NCBI GenBank assembly: GCA_010672965.1
Contig: JAAHFN010000032.1
Coordinates: 32,101-96,100 of the forward strand
Length of the DNA stretch: 64,000 nt
Direction of reading: 5' to 3'
Origin: Oscillatoria sp. SIO1A7
GTDB taxonomy: Bacteria > Cyanobacteriota > Cyanobacteriia > Cyanobacteriales > Laspinemataceae
A program made the translations under genes and the position numbers. Positions 18,856 through 28,425 of this stretch are shown here, one piece after another (positions within the stretch are counted from its first letter, which is position 1; each line of letters starts with the position of its first letter). Below the pieces are notes generated by a model. That model ran no database searches. It saw only the letters and a program-made list of their open reading frames with translations, and had not been told where the DNA came from.

Positions 18856-18863
18856 ATAATATA

Positions 18864-18996
18864 ATATCAAATCCGGTTAAACAGTCACAGTTTGTAGGGG
18901 TTCCCCGTGCCCGCCCCGGCCGCTTCAGACCAACCGGGGCGGGCACGGGGAACCCCTACGGGGTTTATTTATGAGAGATTAACCGGATTTGATATA
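18864..18996. repeat. MITE-like element, family M2 (copy 1)
   Basis: The terminal inverted repeats are ATATCAAATCCGGTTAA and TTAACCGGATTTGATAT. The core is a long hairpin of GTAGGGGTTCCCCGTGCCCG against CGGGCACGGGGAACCCCTAC. A second copy is at 52771-52901. Confidence 0.75.
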
Positions 18997-18998
18997 AG

Positions 18999-19059
18999 GA
19001 CAATGATTTGGGGCAATTTTTAAAATTAAGCTTTTTGAAAATTGCCCCAAATCATTGTC
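18999..19059 (-). terminator. Perfect 22-bp hairpin after the AAA-WD40 gene
   Basis: GACAATGATTTGGGGCAATT plus TT (18999-19020) pairs perfectly with 19038-19059 across a 17-nt loop. It sits 6 nt past the stop of the minus-strand gene, a terminator position, although no strong T-run follows. Confidence 0.55.
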
Positions 19060-19065
19060 TCTATT

Positions 19066-22000
19066 CTATTCTCGACATACCTGGAGTTTTTCACGTTCTT
19101 CTTCATGGTTGTTGAGATAATCTCCCAGCCAATTGCAGCCCCAGGTCAGCAAGCTATCTAAGTTTTCGCCAATTGGTGCGGGCAAGTCTTGAATATCCCA
19201 GAGTTTCACTGTTCTATCCCAACCGGCCGAGGCCAACTCCGTTCCATCGGGGCTGAAGCTGATGCCGTGGACGAAATTCCCATGTCCTTCCAGAGTCTGG
19301 AGCAATTCCTTGCGAGTCCAGAGTTTAATAGTTTTGTCCCAACTGGCCGAAGCCAGGATTTTGCCATCGGGACTGAAGTTGACGGCGACCGCTTTACTGG
19401 TATGTCCTTCTAGGGTTTTGAGCAGAGTGCCGTCCAAGCTCCAGAGCCGCACCGTACTGTCGTCGCTAGCAGTAGCGATCGCCTTTCCGTCGGGGCTGAA
19501 AGCGACCCAATTGACCTCATCTTCATGACCTCGAAGAGTCTGTAGTAAAGTACCGTCTTGCTTCCAGAGTTTCACAGTATTATCGGCGCTCGCCGTAGCA
19601 ATGGTTTGTCCGTCGGGACTAAAACTAGCGTGATAAACCCAGCCTTTATGGCCTTCTAGAGTTTGCAGCAAATTGCCCTCTATGCTCCAGATTTTGGCAG
19701 TATTGTCCCGAGCTGCGGAAACGACCAAATTTCCTTCCGGGCTGAAGCTGACATTATTGACTCGATCCTTATGACCTCGAAGAGTACGCAGCAAAGTGCC
19801 GTTTTCGCGCCAGAGTTTCACAGTTTTATCGGCGCTCGCAGAAGCAATGGTTTGGTTGTCCGGACTATAAGTCACCCCATAAACCCAATCTTTATGTCCC
19901 TTGAGAGTTTGCAAAAAAGTTCCGTCCCTGCGCCAGAGTTTAATAGTATTGTCCCGAGCCGCAGAGGCAAGAGTTTGTCCGTCCGGGCTGAAGCTGATGC
20001 TATTGACATGGTCTGTATGCCCCTTGAGGCTTTTGCGCAAACGATTTTCAAAGCGCCAGAGTTTTACGGTATTATCGGCGCTGGCAGAAGCGATCGCCAG
20101 TTTCTCTTGCCGGTCGGGAGCAAAGCTCACTCCATAGACGGCATCCTTATGCCCTTTCAAAGTTTGTAACAAGCTGCCGTCCTGGCTCCAGAGTTTGACG
20201 CTGCGATCGTTACTCGCCGTCGCCAGGGTTCGGCTATCGGGACTAAAACTAAGCATCCATATAATATCGTCGTGGGCTTTCTGGGTCTTCAGATAGTTTC
20301 CGGCGCTATCCCAAAGAATCCAAATGCCATCATAGCTCGCCGAAGCTAGTTTTTTGCCGTCGGGACTGAAGCTAACGCTAGTAACTCCCTTATCGTGGTT
20401 TTTCAGAGTTTTCAGTAATTTGGGTTTTGCGCCCTTATCGCTGCGATTGACTTCCCAGATTTTGACAGTTGTATCAAAACTCCCCGAAGCGAGGGTCTTG
20501 CCGTCGGGGCTGAAGCTAAGGCTGGTGACATCGGATTTATGTCCGTCTTGTCCTTCTAGGGTAGCCAGCAATTTCCCCTCTCGGCTCCAGATTTTTATCG
20601 TTTTATCTTTACTGCCAGAAGCGATAGTTTCGCCGTCGGGACTGAAAGCAACGCTATAGACAGTTCGCCCGTGACTGGCTAAATTTGCGAGCAATTCTCC
20701 TTCAAGGTTCCAGAGTTTTACAGTTTGGTCTTTACTGGCGGTGGCGATTGTTTCCCCGTCTGGGCTGAAGGCAACACCATTGACGCGATCGCCATGAGGT
20801 ATGCTTTTCAATAACTTACCGTCGCTGCTCCAGACTTTAACGGTTTTATCCTCGCTGGCAGTAGCTATAAGGTTGCCTTGGGGAGATATCGCAGCTTGCC
20901 AGACCCAATTACTATGTCCTTCTAAGCGGTTGTATTCTTGGCTGGTACGAGCCAATCGCTGTAAGTTGAAAATTGTTTCTTTTTCCAGAGTCGAGCTAGA
21001 CTGCACCGATTGCAGTTCGTTTCCCGCTTGGAGCGCTGCTATTAATGATGGCAAGCGATCTTCAGAAACCCAAAGGGCTCTCGATGCGGAAGTCAGGGCT
21101 TTTATTTCGGTAATCTTGGATTGGTTTAGTTGAGTTTTTGCCCAGAAAAGGACGGCGATAGCCCCTATACTAATAATCCCCAGAACCGCCAATCCGCCTT
21201 TAATCGCCTGTTTCGCTTTGTCTTGTGCTTCGTTCAAGGCTTGTTTAGCTTGTTTTTGTGCTAGATTTAAAGTATGATTCGCCTCCGCCAAAATCCGAGT
21301 TGCTTCTCTTTCCGCTTCGAGAGTTCTTTCGACTTCTCGTTTATTCCATTCTTGGCTGGCGGATAAAAACTGATAATCGCGATCGCTCAAACTTTTCCCC
21401 GCCGCCCATTCCCTTGCCTCCGCCAAAGCCTGTCCTTGCAACAGGCGCGATTCGTCCTCCTCGTTCGACGCCAACCAAGCCGCGATCGCTTCCCGATAGA
21501 AAGGCGGGCGCAACATCGCTAATTGCTCTTCCACCCAATCTCGGTTAAATATTTTCCGATAAATAGGATTATAGACTTTTAATTTACCCTGCTGTTTGAC
21601 TACCAACCCGCTCAGTCGCAATTCCACTTTTTCCAAGCTATCGTCGGCATCCAGCTCTCCCGCTTCTAGTAATTTTTGGTATAGCCCCAGCAGTCGTCCG
21701 GCTCGCTGCTCTTTCCACAGCAGGCGATTTTTAATCGTCTTCAAATGCTCTGGGTCGTCCCTAGACTCCCAATTTTCGATTACATACTTCTGGACTAGGC
21801 GATCTATCTCGGGCTCGGGGCTTTCGGTTTTTTCCAGAACCAGTTGGCAAAGTTTCTGGGTCAAAAACGGCTGCCCCCCGGTGTATTGCAAAATCTCGGC
21901 TACAACCGATTGTGGATTATCTGTTTTTTTCGCCAATCCGGGACTCAGGGGTAATTTCGCCTCCTCTAGAGTAAAGCCCGTTAGCTCAATAGCCCTACCT

Positions 22001-22590
22001 ATATTAAAAGGAGTGCGCACTTTGTCCTGAATTAAATCCGATGGAGTGGTCACCCCTAGCAGGCAAAAAGTCAGGCGCTGGTATGATGGGTTGTCGGCTC
22101 TTTTGTTATAGCAGCCTCGGATAAAAGCAAAAAAGTCATCTATGGGAAAGTCTAAGCTCAGAACGCTATCGATTTCATCAATAAAAATGACAATCTTTTG
22201 GGAAACCCGAGCGAGCAGAATAGATTCTATAAACTCCCCAAAGCGTCCCAAGGGCGAAAGATCGGAGCGATCGCGCCACCAGGTTCTGAGATTCACATCC
22301 AGAGCAAAATCGCTGGTTAAGCTGCGCAGGATATTGGCATACCACTGCTCCGGGCTGACCTCCTGAGTTTCATGCATAGAAATGTCAATCGCCGTACAGG
22401 CAATTCCTTCTTGCTTGAGCCGGTGCATAGCATGCACCCGCAAGCTGGATTTTCCCGTTTGCCGCGAATTAAATACGGTACAAAACTCCCCAGCTTTCAG
22501 TGCCTCATAGAGGTCTGTATCTGCCTTACGCTTAACATAGGTACGGGCATCTTCTGGAAGAGTTCCCGAAAATACATAGCTGTAAACCAT
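19066..22590 (-). CDS. AAA-like ATPase with 14 WD40 repeats
   Basis: This 1,174-residue protein has an N-terminal AAA-like ATPase module (~1-400) with a degenerate P-loop, [12 protein letters not shown], a Walker [14 protein letters not shown], and [14 protein letters not shown] in the helical part. A coiled-coil segment rich in EAQDKAKQA leads to one membrane helix (~475-495, [13 protein letters not shown]). The C-terminal ~600 residues hold 14 WD40 units of the form GHxxxVxxVxFSPDGxxIATASxDxTVKLW, enough for two seven-bladed propellers. Family members are STAND/NLR-like signalling scaffolds in filamentous cyanobacteria; ligand and partner are unknown. The start ATG at 22590 encodes [15 protein letters not shown]. 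It is followed on the same strand by a perfect hairpin. Confidence 0.88.
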   Translation of the reverse strand: MVYSYVFSGTLPEDARTYVKRKADTDLYEALKAGEFCTVFNSRQTGKSSLRVHAMHRLKQEGIACTAIDISMHETQEVSPEQWYANILRSLTSDFALDVNLRTWWRDRSDLSPLGRFGEFIESILLARVSQKIVIFIDEIDSVLSLDFPIDDFFAFIRGCYNKRADNPSYQRLTFCLLGVTTPSDLIQDKVRTPFNIGRAIELTGFTLEEAKLPLSPGLAKKTDNPQSVVAEILQYTGGQPFLTQKLCQLVLEKTESPEPEIDRLVQKYVIENWESRDDPEHLKTIKNRLLWKEQRAGRLLGLYQKLLEAGELDADDSLEKVELRLSGLVVKQQGKLKVYNPIYRKIFNRDWVEEQLAMLRPPFYREAIAAWLASNEEDESRLLQGQALAEAREWAAGKSLSDRDYQFLSASQEWNKREVERTLEAEREATRILAEANHTLNLAQKQAKQALNEAQDKAKQAIKGGLAVLGIISIGAIAVLFWAKTQLNQSKITEIKALTSASRALWVSEDRLPSLIAALQAGNELQSVQSSSTLEKETIFNLQRLARTSQEYNRLEGHSNWVWQAAISPQGNLIATASEDKTVKVWSSDGKLLKSIPHGDRVNGVAFSPDGETIATASKDQTVKLWNLEGELLANLASHGRTVYSVAFSPDGETIASGSKDKTIKIWSREGKLLATLEGQDGHKSDVTSLSFSPDGKTLASGSFDTTVKIWEVNRSDKGAKPKLLKTLKNHDKGVTSVSFSPDGKKLASASYDGIWILWDSAGNYLKTQKAHDDIIWMLSFSPDSRTLATASNDRSVKLWSQDGSLLQTLKGHKDAVYGVSFAPDRQEKLAIASASADNTVKLWRFENRLRKSLKGHTDHVNSISFSPDGQTLASAARDNTIKLWRRDGTFLQTLKGHKDWVYGVTYSPDNQTIASASADKTVKLWRENGTLLRTLRGHKDRVNNVSFSPEGNLVVSAARDNTAKIWSIEGNLLQTLEGHKGWVYHASFSPDGQTIATASADNTVKLWKQDGTLLQTLRGHEDEVNWVAFSPDGKAIATASDDSTVRLWSLDGTLLKTLEGHTSKAVAVNFSPDGKILASASWDKTIKLWTRKELLQTLEGHGNFVHGISFSPDGTELASAGWDRTVKLWDIQDLPAPIGENLDSLLTWGCNWLGDYLNNHEEEREKLQVCRE

Positions 22591-23147
22591 TGGTTTAGCT
22601 CGGAATTTACAATAGAGCGTTTGGCTTTGAGCGGTCAGCAGTCAGCAGTCAGCTTTCAGCTTTTTAGCTGTCAGCTCTCAGCGGTCAGCGATCGGCAGTC
22701 AGCTTTCAGCGGTCAGCTTTCAGCGGTCAGCTCTCAGCAATAAGGTTAAATAATTTGCGTAAGTCCTACCGTAGAACGGGCGTCTCGCCCGTTCCGCCCG
22801 TTCCAAAACAAGAGTAAGTCCTACCGTAGAAAGGGCGTCTCGCCCGTTCCAAAACAAGAGTGGGGGGACAGGCGGGACGCCTGTCCTACGGGAGCTACAA
22901 GTTTTTTTGTATGAATATTTAACCGCATTTGATATTAGTTGACCCACCGACCGCTGACCCACCGACCGCCGATCGCTCTTAACTAAAAAGCTGATGCACC
23001 GACCGCTATCCGCCAAAAAACTGACCGCTAAAAAACTGACCGCTAAAAACTGACTGCTGAAAGCTGACCGCTAAAAACTGACCGCTGAAAGCTGAAAGCT
23101 GAGAGCTGACCGCTGAAAGCTGAAAGCTGACCGCTGACCGCTATCCG
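22591..23147. repeat. Dense simple repeats between two ATPase genes
   Basis: Two arrays of CAGTCAGC / GCTGACCGCTGAAAGCTGA-type units (22630-22740 and 22930-23150) run in opposite sense. They flank two copies of GTAAGTCCTACCGTAGAA plus GGGCGTCTCGCCCGTTCC (22758-22860) and a GGCGGGACGCCTGTCC fragment. The arrangement is roughly palindromic. No gene. Confidence 0.6.
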
Positions 23148-24515
23148 CTATCCGGCCTTAAGGCGATCGCAGAAATATTGACGATATAGCTCGCATCTGA
23201 GGCGGCTATCGTTGCCTTGGAGCTGCACCAATCCCATGCCCTGTAACTTGAACGCCATATCCGAGGCAATTTTTACTGCCCCGCTTGCCAGCAATACCTC
23301 CCTAAAGGCTGCCATTAATTCTGGATATTGTTGCAGATTGCCCAAATGTTCTCGCAGGTGGTCGCCAAACGGACCAGCTTCGGTCGGGGCAATTTGCAAC
23401 AGTTTTTCCAGGGTTGTTTTTTTGCGTTGAATATAACTCAGAGCTTTTTGGGTCAGACCCGGATGACCGCCGATCGCCACCATTAATTGCTCCAGTTCTG
23501 CCTTGCCGAGCCAATCCAGACTGTGACGTCGCGCCAAATCGTTGACTTGCTCTAAAGTAAATTCCGGTAAAGGAACTATAATACCTACGTTAGCCAAAGG
23601 GGAGGAGTTGATATCCAAGGCACCGTAAACTTCTGTGGAATGGGCGACGATTAAATGCAGTTTTTTCCAAATTGCCCCTCGGCGATCGCTCCGTTTGGCG
23701 ATATCGTACCAGGCTCGCAACAACCGACAGAAATCATTGGCAATAGCTGGATGCTCGAATACCACATCCACTTTGTCCAAAGCCAGAACTAGAGGGCTGC
23801 TAATTTCAGATAGCAGATATTCCTCAAAGTAAGCGGTGCTATTGCTATTGCAACCAAAAATATCGTCCCAATATTCTTCTAACTTATTGGGCAATCCCAG
23901 TTGTTTGCCAATACTGGCACAAAACCACTGGGAAAACTTGCGCAAATCCGTGAAAAAAGTAGAATCTGCCAGGTCGAAGCTCAAGGCTATAGTTTGATAG
24001 TCGGATTTTCTGGAGCGAGCCAGAATGCGATCGAGCAAAGAAGTTTTGCCCATTTGTTGCGGGGCTCTGATCCGCAAAAGCGCTCCCGGTTGCAAAACCG
24101 CCCCATAGCAGCGCTCTTCTATTGGCGGGCGCTCTACATAATAAGGAGAATCCAGGGCTACTGGCCCCTCTGTAAATTCTAGTTTTGACGTTTTTGCTGT
24201 CGGGGCTCGCAGGCGTTGTTGGCTGGCATATTGCCCAGAGCGCCATCTTCGCTGCAATGCCATCCTAAAATTCGTTTTGCTAACATCTTCCCCTAATGCC
24301 TCGGAAAGCAGTCTCCATAGCTTGGGTCCTACAGTTCTCTGTAGATAATTGGCCGCATAATCGCCGCTATCTGACATTTGTTGATAAGTCTGATTTTGCC
24401 AAGACCCCTGGAGAATAGTCATTTCTACATCAGTTAGGTGCCTTCCTTTGCTAGCTAAAACTGCCTCATCCGCGACCTGAAGTGCCTCTTCAAAATTTAT
24501 CGTTTTCTCCGCCAT
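23148..24515 (-). CDS. AAA-like ATPase with vWA-MoxR-associated N-terminal domain
   Basis: This 455-residue protein has an N-terminal ~100-residue helical domain (EALQVADEAVLASKGRHLTD, MTILQGSWQNQTYQQMSD, LQRTVGPKLWRLLSEALGE). I recognise it as the HTH-like domain found at the N-terminus of vWA-MoxR-associated and many cyanobacterial AAA-like proteins. The ATPase follows: RIRAPQQMGKTSLLDR (P-loop without the first Gly), LVLALDKVDVVF (Walker B) and GGHPGLTQKALSYIQ. A short C-terminal winged-helix-like part ends LRCELYRQYFCDRL. It probably senses or recruits partners as a STAND-type switch (inference). The start is ATG 24515. Same strand as the AAA-WD40 gene, but repeat-filled DNA separates them. 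Confidence 0.8.
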   Translation of the reverse strand: MAEKTINFEEALQVADEAVLASKGRHLTDVEMTILQGSWQNQTYQQMSDSGDYAANYLQRTVGPKLWRLLSEALGEDVSKTNFRMALQRRWRSGQYASQQRLRAPTAKTSKLEFTEGPVALDSPYYVERPPIEERCYGAVLQPGALLRIRAPQQMGKTSLLDRILARSRKSDYQTIALSFDLADSTFFTDLRKFSQWFCASIGKQLGLPNKLEEYWDDIFGCNSNSTAYFEEYLLSEISSPLVLALDKVDVVFEHPAIANDFCRLLRAWYDIAKRSDRRGAIWKKLHLIVAHSTEVYGALDINSSPLANVGIIVPLPEFTLEQVNDLARRHSLDWLGKAELEQLMVAIGGHPGLTQKALSYIQRKKTTLEKLLQIAPTEAGPFGDHLREHLGNLQQYPELMAAFREVLLASGAVKIASDMAFKLQGMGLVQLQGNDSRLRCELYRQYFCDRLKAG

Positions 24516-25464
24516 AGAGCGTACATTTTAAGACATTAAAGGGAGTACCAATGCAATCTATTCGCAATTTCTTAGGGGCATTCTCCTTACAATTCCCTCC
24601 CTGCTTCTGCTTGAGCTATGCTCTATTCATCAATGCCCCTCTGTTTTGCTCTAGTGGTCTGGCACGCTTAAAATTGTAGGTTGGGCCCGGGAACGAAACC
24701 CAACGTAACCACTGCTATAGTTGGGTTTCGTTCTCGGGCCCAACCTACAGTTAGAAACCATTTTAGCCTTGCCAATCCACTAGGGTGTCGATCTTGAAGG
24801 CTTTTTCACCACAAGGCGTGACAAGAGCGGGATCTTTAGCTCTAGAAACCCGAATCCAGAGTCCCTGTAAGACTTTCGAGCCCCCGACAGCGGGGGAGCA
24901 TTTCACTTTTGTAACGGGACAGCCCGGAGGGCGAGAGTTTGTGTAGCCGCGCCTTTAGGCGTAAGGCGGCTAGATACGAAATTGAAATGCTCCCGACAGC
25001 GGTCGGGAAATAGTATGATTCCCTACACCCCACACCCCACACCCCACACCCTAGTTTTGCTCTAGAAATAGCCATAAAAGGCCCTATAAAGCATAAAGAG
25101 CCAGTATATCCTCTATTGCGGATGTACTATCGGTTATTGTTCGGGACTTGCCTTCTTATTGCCTATTGTACCTTTACCCAGTCCAATCCTCATCCCCGGC
25201 GCAATCGCGCTTGTTTCAGGGCAGGGGCTGTAGGGGCGTAGGCTCCGCCTGCCTTTGGATGGGCATATGGCATTGGCCCTCCCGGGCAGGGGCATTCGCC
25301 CTTCCGATTCCCCTCCTGGGAGGGGTTAGGGGTGGGGAGCGCGTTGGGTCTCTTACAGATAACTTTTCAAAAACGAATAATCCCTGCCCTTAACAAGGGG
25401 CTTAACAAGGGGGGGTTTGGGGGATCCTCTGCAACTACTTTTGACCACACCCGTCTCCCGGTCT
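24516..25464. other. Gene-free repeat-rich stretch
   Basis: A long hairpin at 24676-24748 pairs GTAGGTTGGGCCCGGGAACG with its inverted copy. 24840-25050 resembles the insert inside the 118-bp array (AACCCGAATCCAGAGTCCCT, GGGAAATAGTATGA, then CACACCCCACACC). 25300-25430 carries an AACAAGGGG direct repeat. No supported gene before the ATG at 25465. Confidence 0.5.
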
Positions 25465-26955
25465 ATGGTTTTTAGCTCTACCGTCTTTCTATTTTTATTT
25501 TTGCCCATCGTTCTGGTTCTTTATCTTTTAGTGCCGGGAACCCAGGGGCGCAACTTATTGCTGCTGGCGGCTAGTCTCTTTTTTTATGCCTGGGGCGAGA
25601 GCATTTTTGTGGGGGTAATGCTCCTGTCGATCGCCCTCAACTATGCTCTGGGGCTACTTCTCGAAATTCCCAGCAACAAACCGAGCGATCGCCGAGCTAT
25701 CTTAGTTATAGCGATCGCCTTAAACCTGGGCTTACTGGCATATTTCAAATATGGCAACTTTTTTGTAGCTAACTTTAATCGGCTTGTCATACATCTTGCT
25801 GGCTTGCCAATAGCTCCGGCTCCAATCGAGATAGCTCCCATTCACCTGCCCATTGGCATCTCATTTTTTACATTTCAGGCTTTATCCTATATAATCGACG
25901 TTTATAGACAAAAAATTGCCGCCGGGAAAAACCTTCTCAATGTCGCTCTTTACATTGCCTTTTTCCCTCAACTTATTGCTGGTCCTATCGTGCGCTATCG
26001 GGATATCGAGGCCGGGCTGCAAAAGCGAGCCATAACTGTAGAAAATTTTGCCAGCGGAGTGCGGCGGTTTATCCTGGGATTGGGCAAAAAAATGCTAATT
26101 GCCAATACTCTGGCCGAACCGGCGGACGCGATATTTGCCCTGCCCCCAGGAGAACTGACAGCGGGCTTAGCCTGGTTGGGCATCAGTTGCTATACATTGC
26201 AAATTTATTTTGACTTTTCTGGCTACTCGGACATGGCGATCGCCCTGGGGAAAATGTTCGGATTTCAGTTCCCAGAAAACTTCAACTATCCTTATATCTC
26301 TCGCTCCATTCGGGAATTTTGGCGTCGCTGGCATATTTCCTTATCCACCTGGTTTCGAGACTATCTTTATATCCCCTTGGGCGGCAATCGCTACTCTTCC
26401 TTGAGAACTTCTTTGAATCTTGGCACCGTTTTTGTCCTCTGCGGACTTTGGCACGGAGCGAGCTGGACTTTTATCATCTGGGGTTTATTTCACGGTTTTT
26501 TTATTGCGATCGAGCGTTTGCTACCGCCGACAGGATTGGCAGAGAAAAAATTCTGGCCTTTGCAACATTGCTATCTGCTGCTAGTAGTCATGGTGGGTTG
26601 GATTTTCTTTCGAGCCGAGACTCTCGCCGATGCGATCGCTTTTCTGCAAGCAGCAGTTGGTCTTGGCAGCGAATCTTTTGGCAGCGAATCTTTTGGCAGC
26701 GAATACCAAATGACTGCTTATTTTAATTCGGAAATCTTGGTGACAATGGTTGTAGGGGCGATCGCTTCTCTCCCGGTTCTGCCGATGTTGCGCAAATCCT
26801 ACCAGCAATGGACTGCCACCTGGCTAGGGCGATCGGTGCTAGGAGCGATCGCCATTTCTGGAATAGAGCTGAGCGCGCTAACTCTGATTTTTCTGGCTTG
26901 CGCCGCCAAGCTAGCCGCCGGAACCTATAATCCTTTTATTTACTTTCGATTTTAG
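25465..26955 (+). CDS. MBOAT-family O-acyltransferase (AlgI-like)
   Basis: This 496-residue integral membrane protein starts MVFSSTVFLFLFLPIVL, the typical AlgI-like opening, so I use ATG 25465 rather than the upstream in-frame TTG. About ten hydrophobic segments are visible. LPIGISFFTFQALSYIIDVY, QLIAGPIVRYRD, YFDFSGYSDMAIALGKMFGF, SIREFWRRWHISLSTWFRDY and the catalytic-histidine motif FVLCGLWHGASW (His330) are all present and in order. Family members transfer acetyl groups from the membrane to extracellular polysaccharide, usually with an AlgJ/AlgX-like partner. No partner gene is adjacent. A small in-frame repeat, SFGSESFGSE, lies in the loop near residue 420. Confidence 0.9.
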   Translation: MVFSSTVFLFLFLPIVLVLYLLVPGTQGRNLLLLAASLFFYAWGESIFVGVMLLSIALNYALGLLLEIPSNKPSDRRAILVIAIALNLGLLAYFKYGNFFVANFNRLVIHLAGLPIAPAPIEIAPIHLPIGISFFTFQALSYIIDVYRQKIAAGKNLLNVALYIAFFPQLIAGPIVRYRDIEAGLQKRAITVENFASGVRRFILGLGKKMLIANTLAEPADAIFALPPGELTAGLAWLGISCYTLQIYFDFSGYSDMAIALGKMFGFQFPENFNYPYISRSIREFWRRWHISLSTWFRDYLYIPLGGNRYSSLRTSLNLGTVFVLCGLWHGASWTFIIWGLFHGFFIAIERLLPPTGLAEKKFWPLQHCYLLLVVMVGWIFFRAETLADAIAFLQAAVGLGSESFGSESFGSEYQMTAYFNSEILVTMVVGAIASLPVLPMLRKSYQQWTATWLGRSVLGAIAISGIELSALTLIFLACAAKLAAGTYNPFIYFRF

Positions 26956-27281
26956 GGACAGCTATGTAGGGTGTGGGGCGTGGGGTGTGGGGTGGAGAAG
27001 CACCAGTAACTGTAGGGAAGGGTTGAACGGAGTGTTGGCGTTAGCCCCGCCTGCCCTCTGGGGCATAGCCAACTCGTGCGAGTAACCCTTCCCTACAATT
27101 TTAAGCCAGACAATCCAGTAGGGTGTGGGGCGTGGGGTGTGGGGTGTAGGGTGGAGAAGCACCAGTTTTTCGAGGCAATCCCCCTGTGGTTGCCCATCCT
27201 GTCGTTGCGTAAGTCCTAATACTGTTAATGCGTAAGTCCTGACCATGTTATAGTAACCCTGTAAGTTACAAAGACAAGCAG
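26956..27281. other. Gene-free stretch with GGGTGT runs
   Basis: GGGTGTGGGG-type runs occur at 26967-26997 and 27119-27153. A palindrome GTAGGGAAGGGTTGAACGGA ... GTAACCCTTCCCTAC spans 27014-27100. Two TGCGTAAGTCCT repeats are at 27203 and 27229. No gene. Confidence 0.5.
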
Positions 27282-27986
27282 ATGATTAACGAGTACGTTG
27301 AGATAGTCGAATATTATGATAACTTATTAACAAGCGGTTATTTTGATTATGACGACCTTGCTAACACCTTATATAAGTTGCTTGGGGATAAAAGGAAAGT
27401 TCTAGATATTGGCGTTGGAACTGGATTGCTTACTGAAAAAATGCTTCCCTTAGCCGACTATGATATTGTTGGGGTCGATTTTTCTTCTGGAATGTTGGAC
27501 ATTGCTAAAGAAAGGTTGGCCAATTCTAATGTCAAATTGATTTGTCAAGATATTCTAGAATTTGAAACTGAGGAGAAATTTGAAGCAATCGTCTCCACTG
27601 GAGGAGCTATCACTATCGTCGAGGAAGACCAGCAATATAAACTTTATAGCCACATCACCGATCGAACAAAAAACGAACAGTTGCTAGTCCAACTATACAA
27701 TTTATTAGACGATAACGGGCTTTTCACGCTGAAAATTCAAGGTAGCCATACTAACTACAAAAAGGAAATCAAGGATGGTATCTTTTACGAGCAGAAACTC
27801 GAAAAAGGGAAACCCTTCGTTGATAAATGGTACATTTTCTCAACCGCTGATGGTCAGGTTTTAAAAGAACAATTTTGCCACTATTATTGTTGGGATGGAG
27901 AGGAGGCAAGCCAAGCATTTAGCGATGCCGGCTTTAAGGGAGAACCTCATGTCTTTGATGACGAATTTTTGGTCTTTTACAAATAA
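27282..27986 (+). CDS. Class I SAM-dependent methyltransferase
   Basis: This 234-residue protein has the Rossmann motif I VLDIGVGTGLLTEKM at ~40-54, motif II VGVDFSSGMLDIAKERL, and ICQDILEFE (acidic residue for the adenine), followed by VSTGGAITIV and NLLDDNGLFTLKIQG. This is the standard order of a small-molecule methyltransferase. The substrate is unknown. The gene is clearly more AT-rich than its neighbours, suggesting recent transfer. ATG 27282 is the natural start. It stands alone between repeat-filled spacers. Confidence 0.85.
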   Translation: MINEYVEIVEYYDNLLTSGYFDYDDLANTLYKLLGDKRKVLDIGVGTGLLTEKMLPLADYDIVGVDFSSGMLDIAKERLANSNVKLICQDILEFETEEKFEAIVSTGGAITIVEEDQQYKLYSHITDRTKNEQLLVQLYNLLDDNGLFTLKIQGSHTNYKKEIKDGIFYEQKLEKGKPFVDKWYIFSTADGQVLKEQFCHYYCWDGEEASQAFSDAGFKGEPHVFDDEFLVFYK

Positions 27987-28425
27987 TTGTTAAAAAGAAA
28001 CCCGGTTTTTTGGACAATACCTTCGCCAAAACGCAAAAACACCTTATTTTTAGGTTCCTCCCGGGAACGAAACACAATGCGAGGTCTAATACTATACTAA
28101 CGTCAGATCCCCCCAACCCCCCTTAAAAAGCTTTTTAAGGGGGGCTCCAAGAGAGATGGGGAAGAGTGGGAAGGGTGGGAGGGGTGGGAAGAACCAGAAG
28201 AAATTCTCCCCCCTCTCCCCCGTCTCCCCCGTCTCCCCAATTAATCGGCCCAATTAATCGGGGGGTTGGGGGGATCGTCCCCTGGGGCAAATAGGCGGTG
28301 ACCCCCGTAATGGGATGCTTAGCCCAGACAAATTCACATCAATTTGAGAACCGCTATATTGGGCGAAGCCGTTTCCCACACCCTACACCCCCTAAACCAC
28401 ACCCTAGCCCCTACACCCTAATTAA
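27987..28425. other. Gene-free repeat-rich stretch
   Basis: 28108-28275 is an element with GATCCCCCCAACCCCCC ends and a GGGAAGGGTGGGAGGGGTGG interior, nearly the same as 5195-5400. 28310-28360 is the right end of a family M1 element (CAATTTGAGAACCGCTATA). 28375-28420 is a CACACCCTACACCCC run. No gene. Confidence 0.55.
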
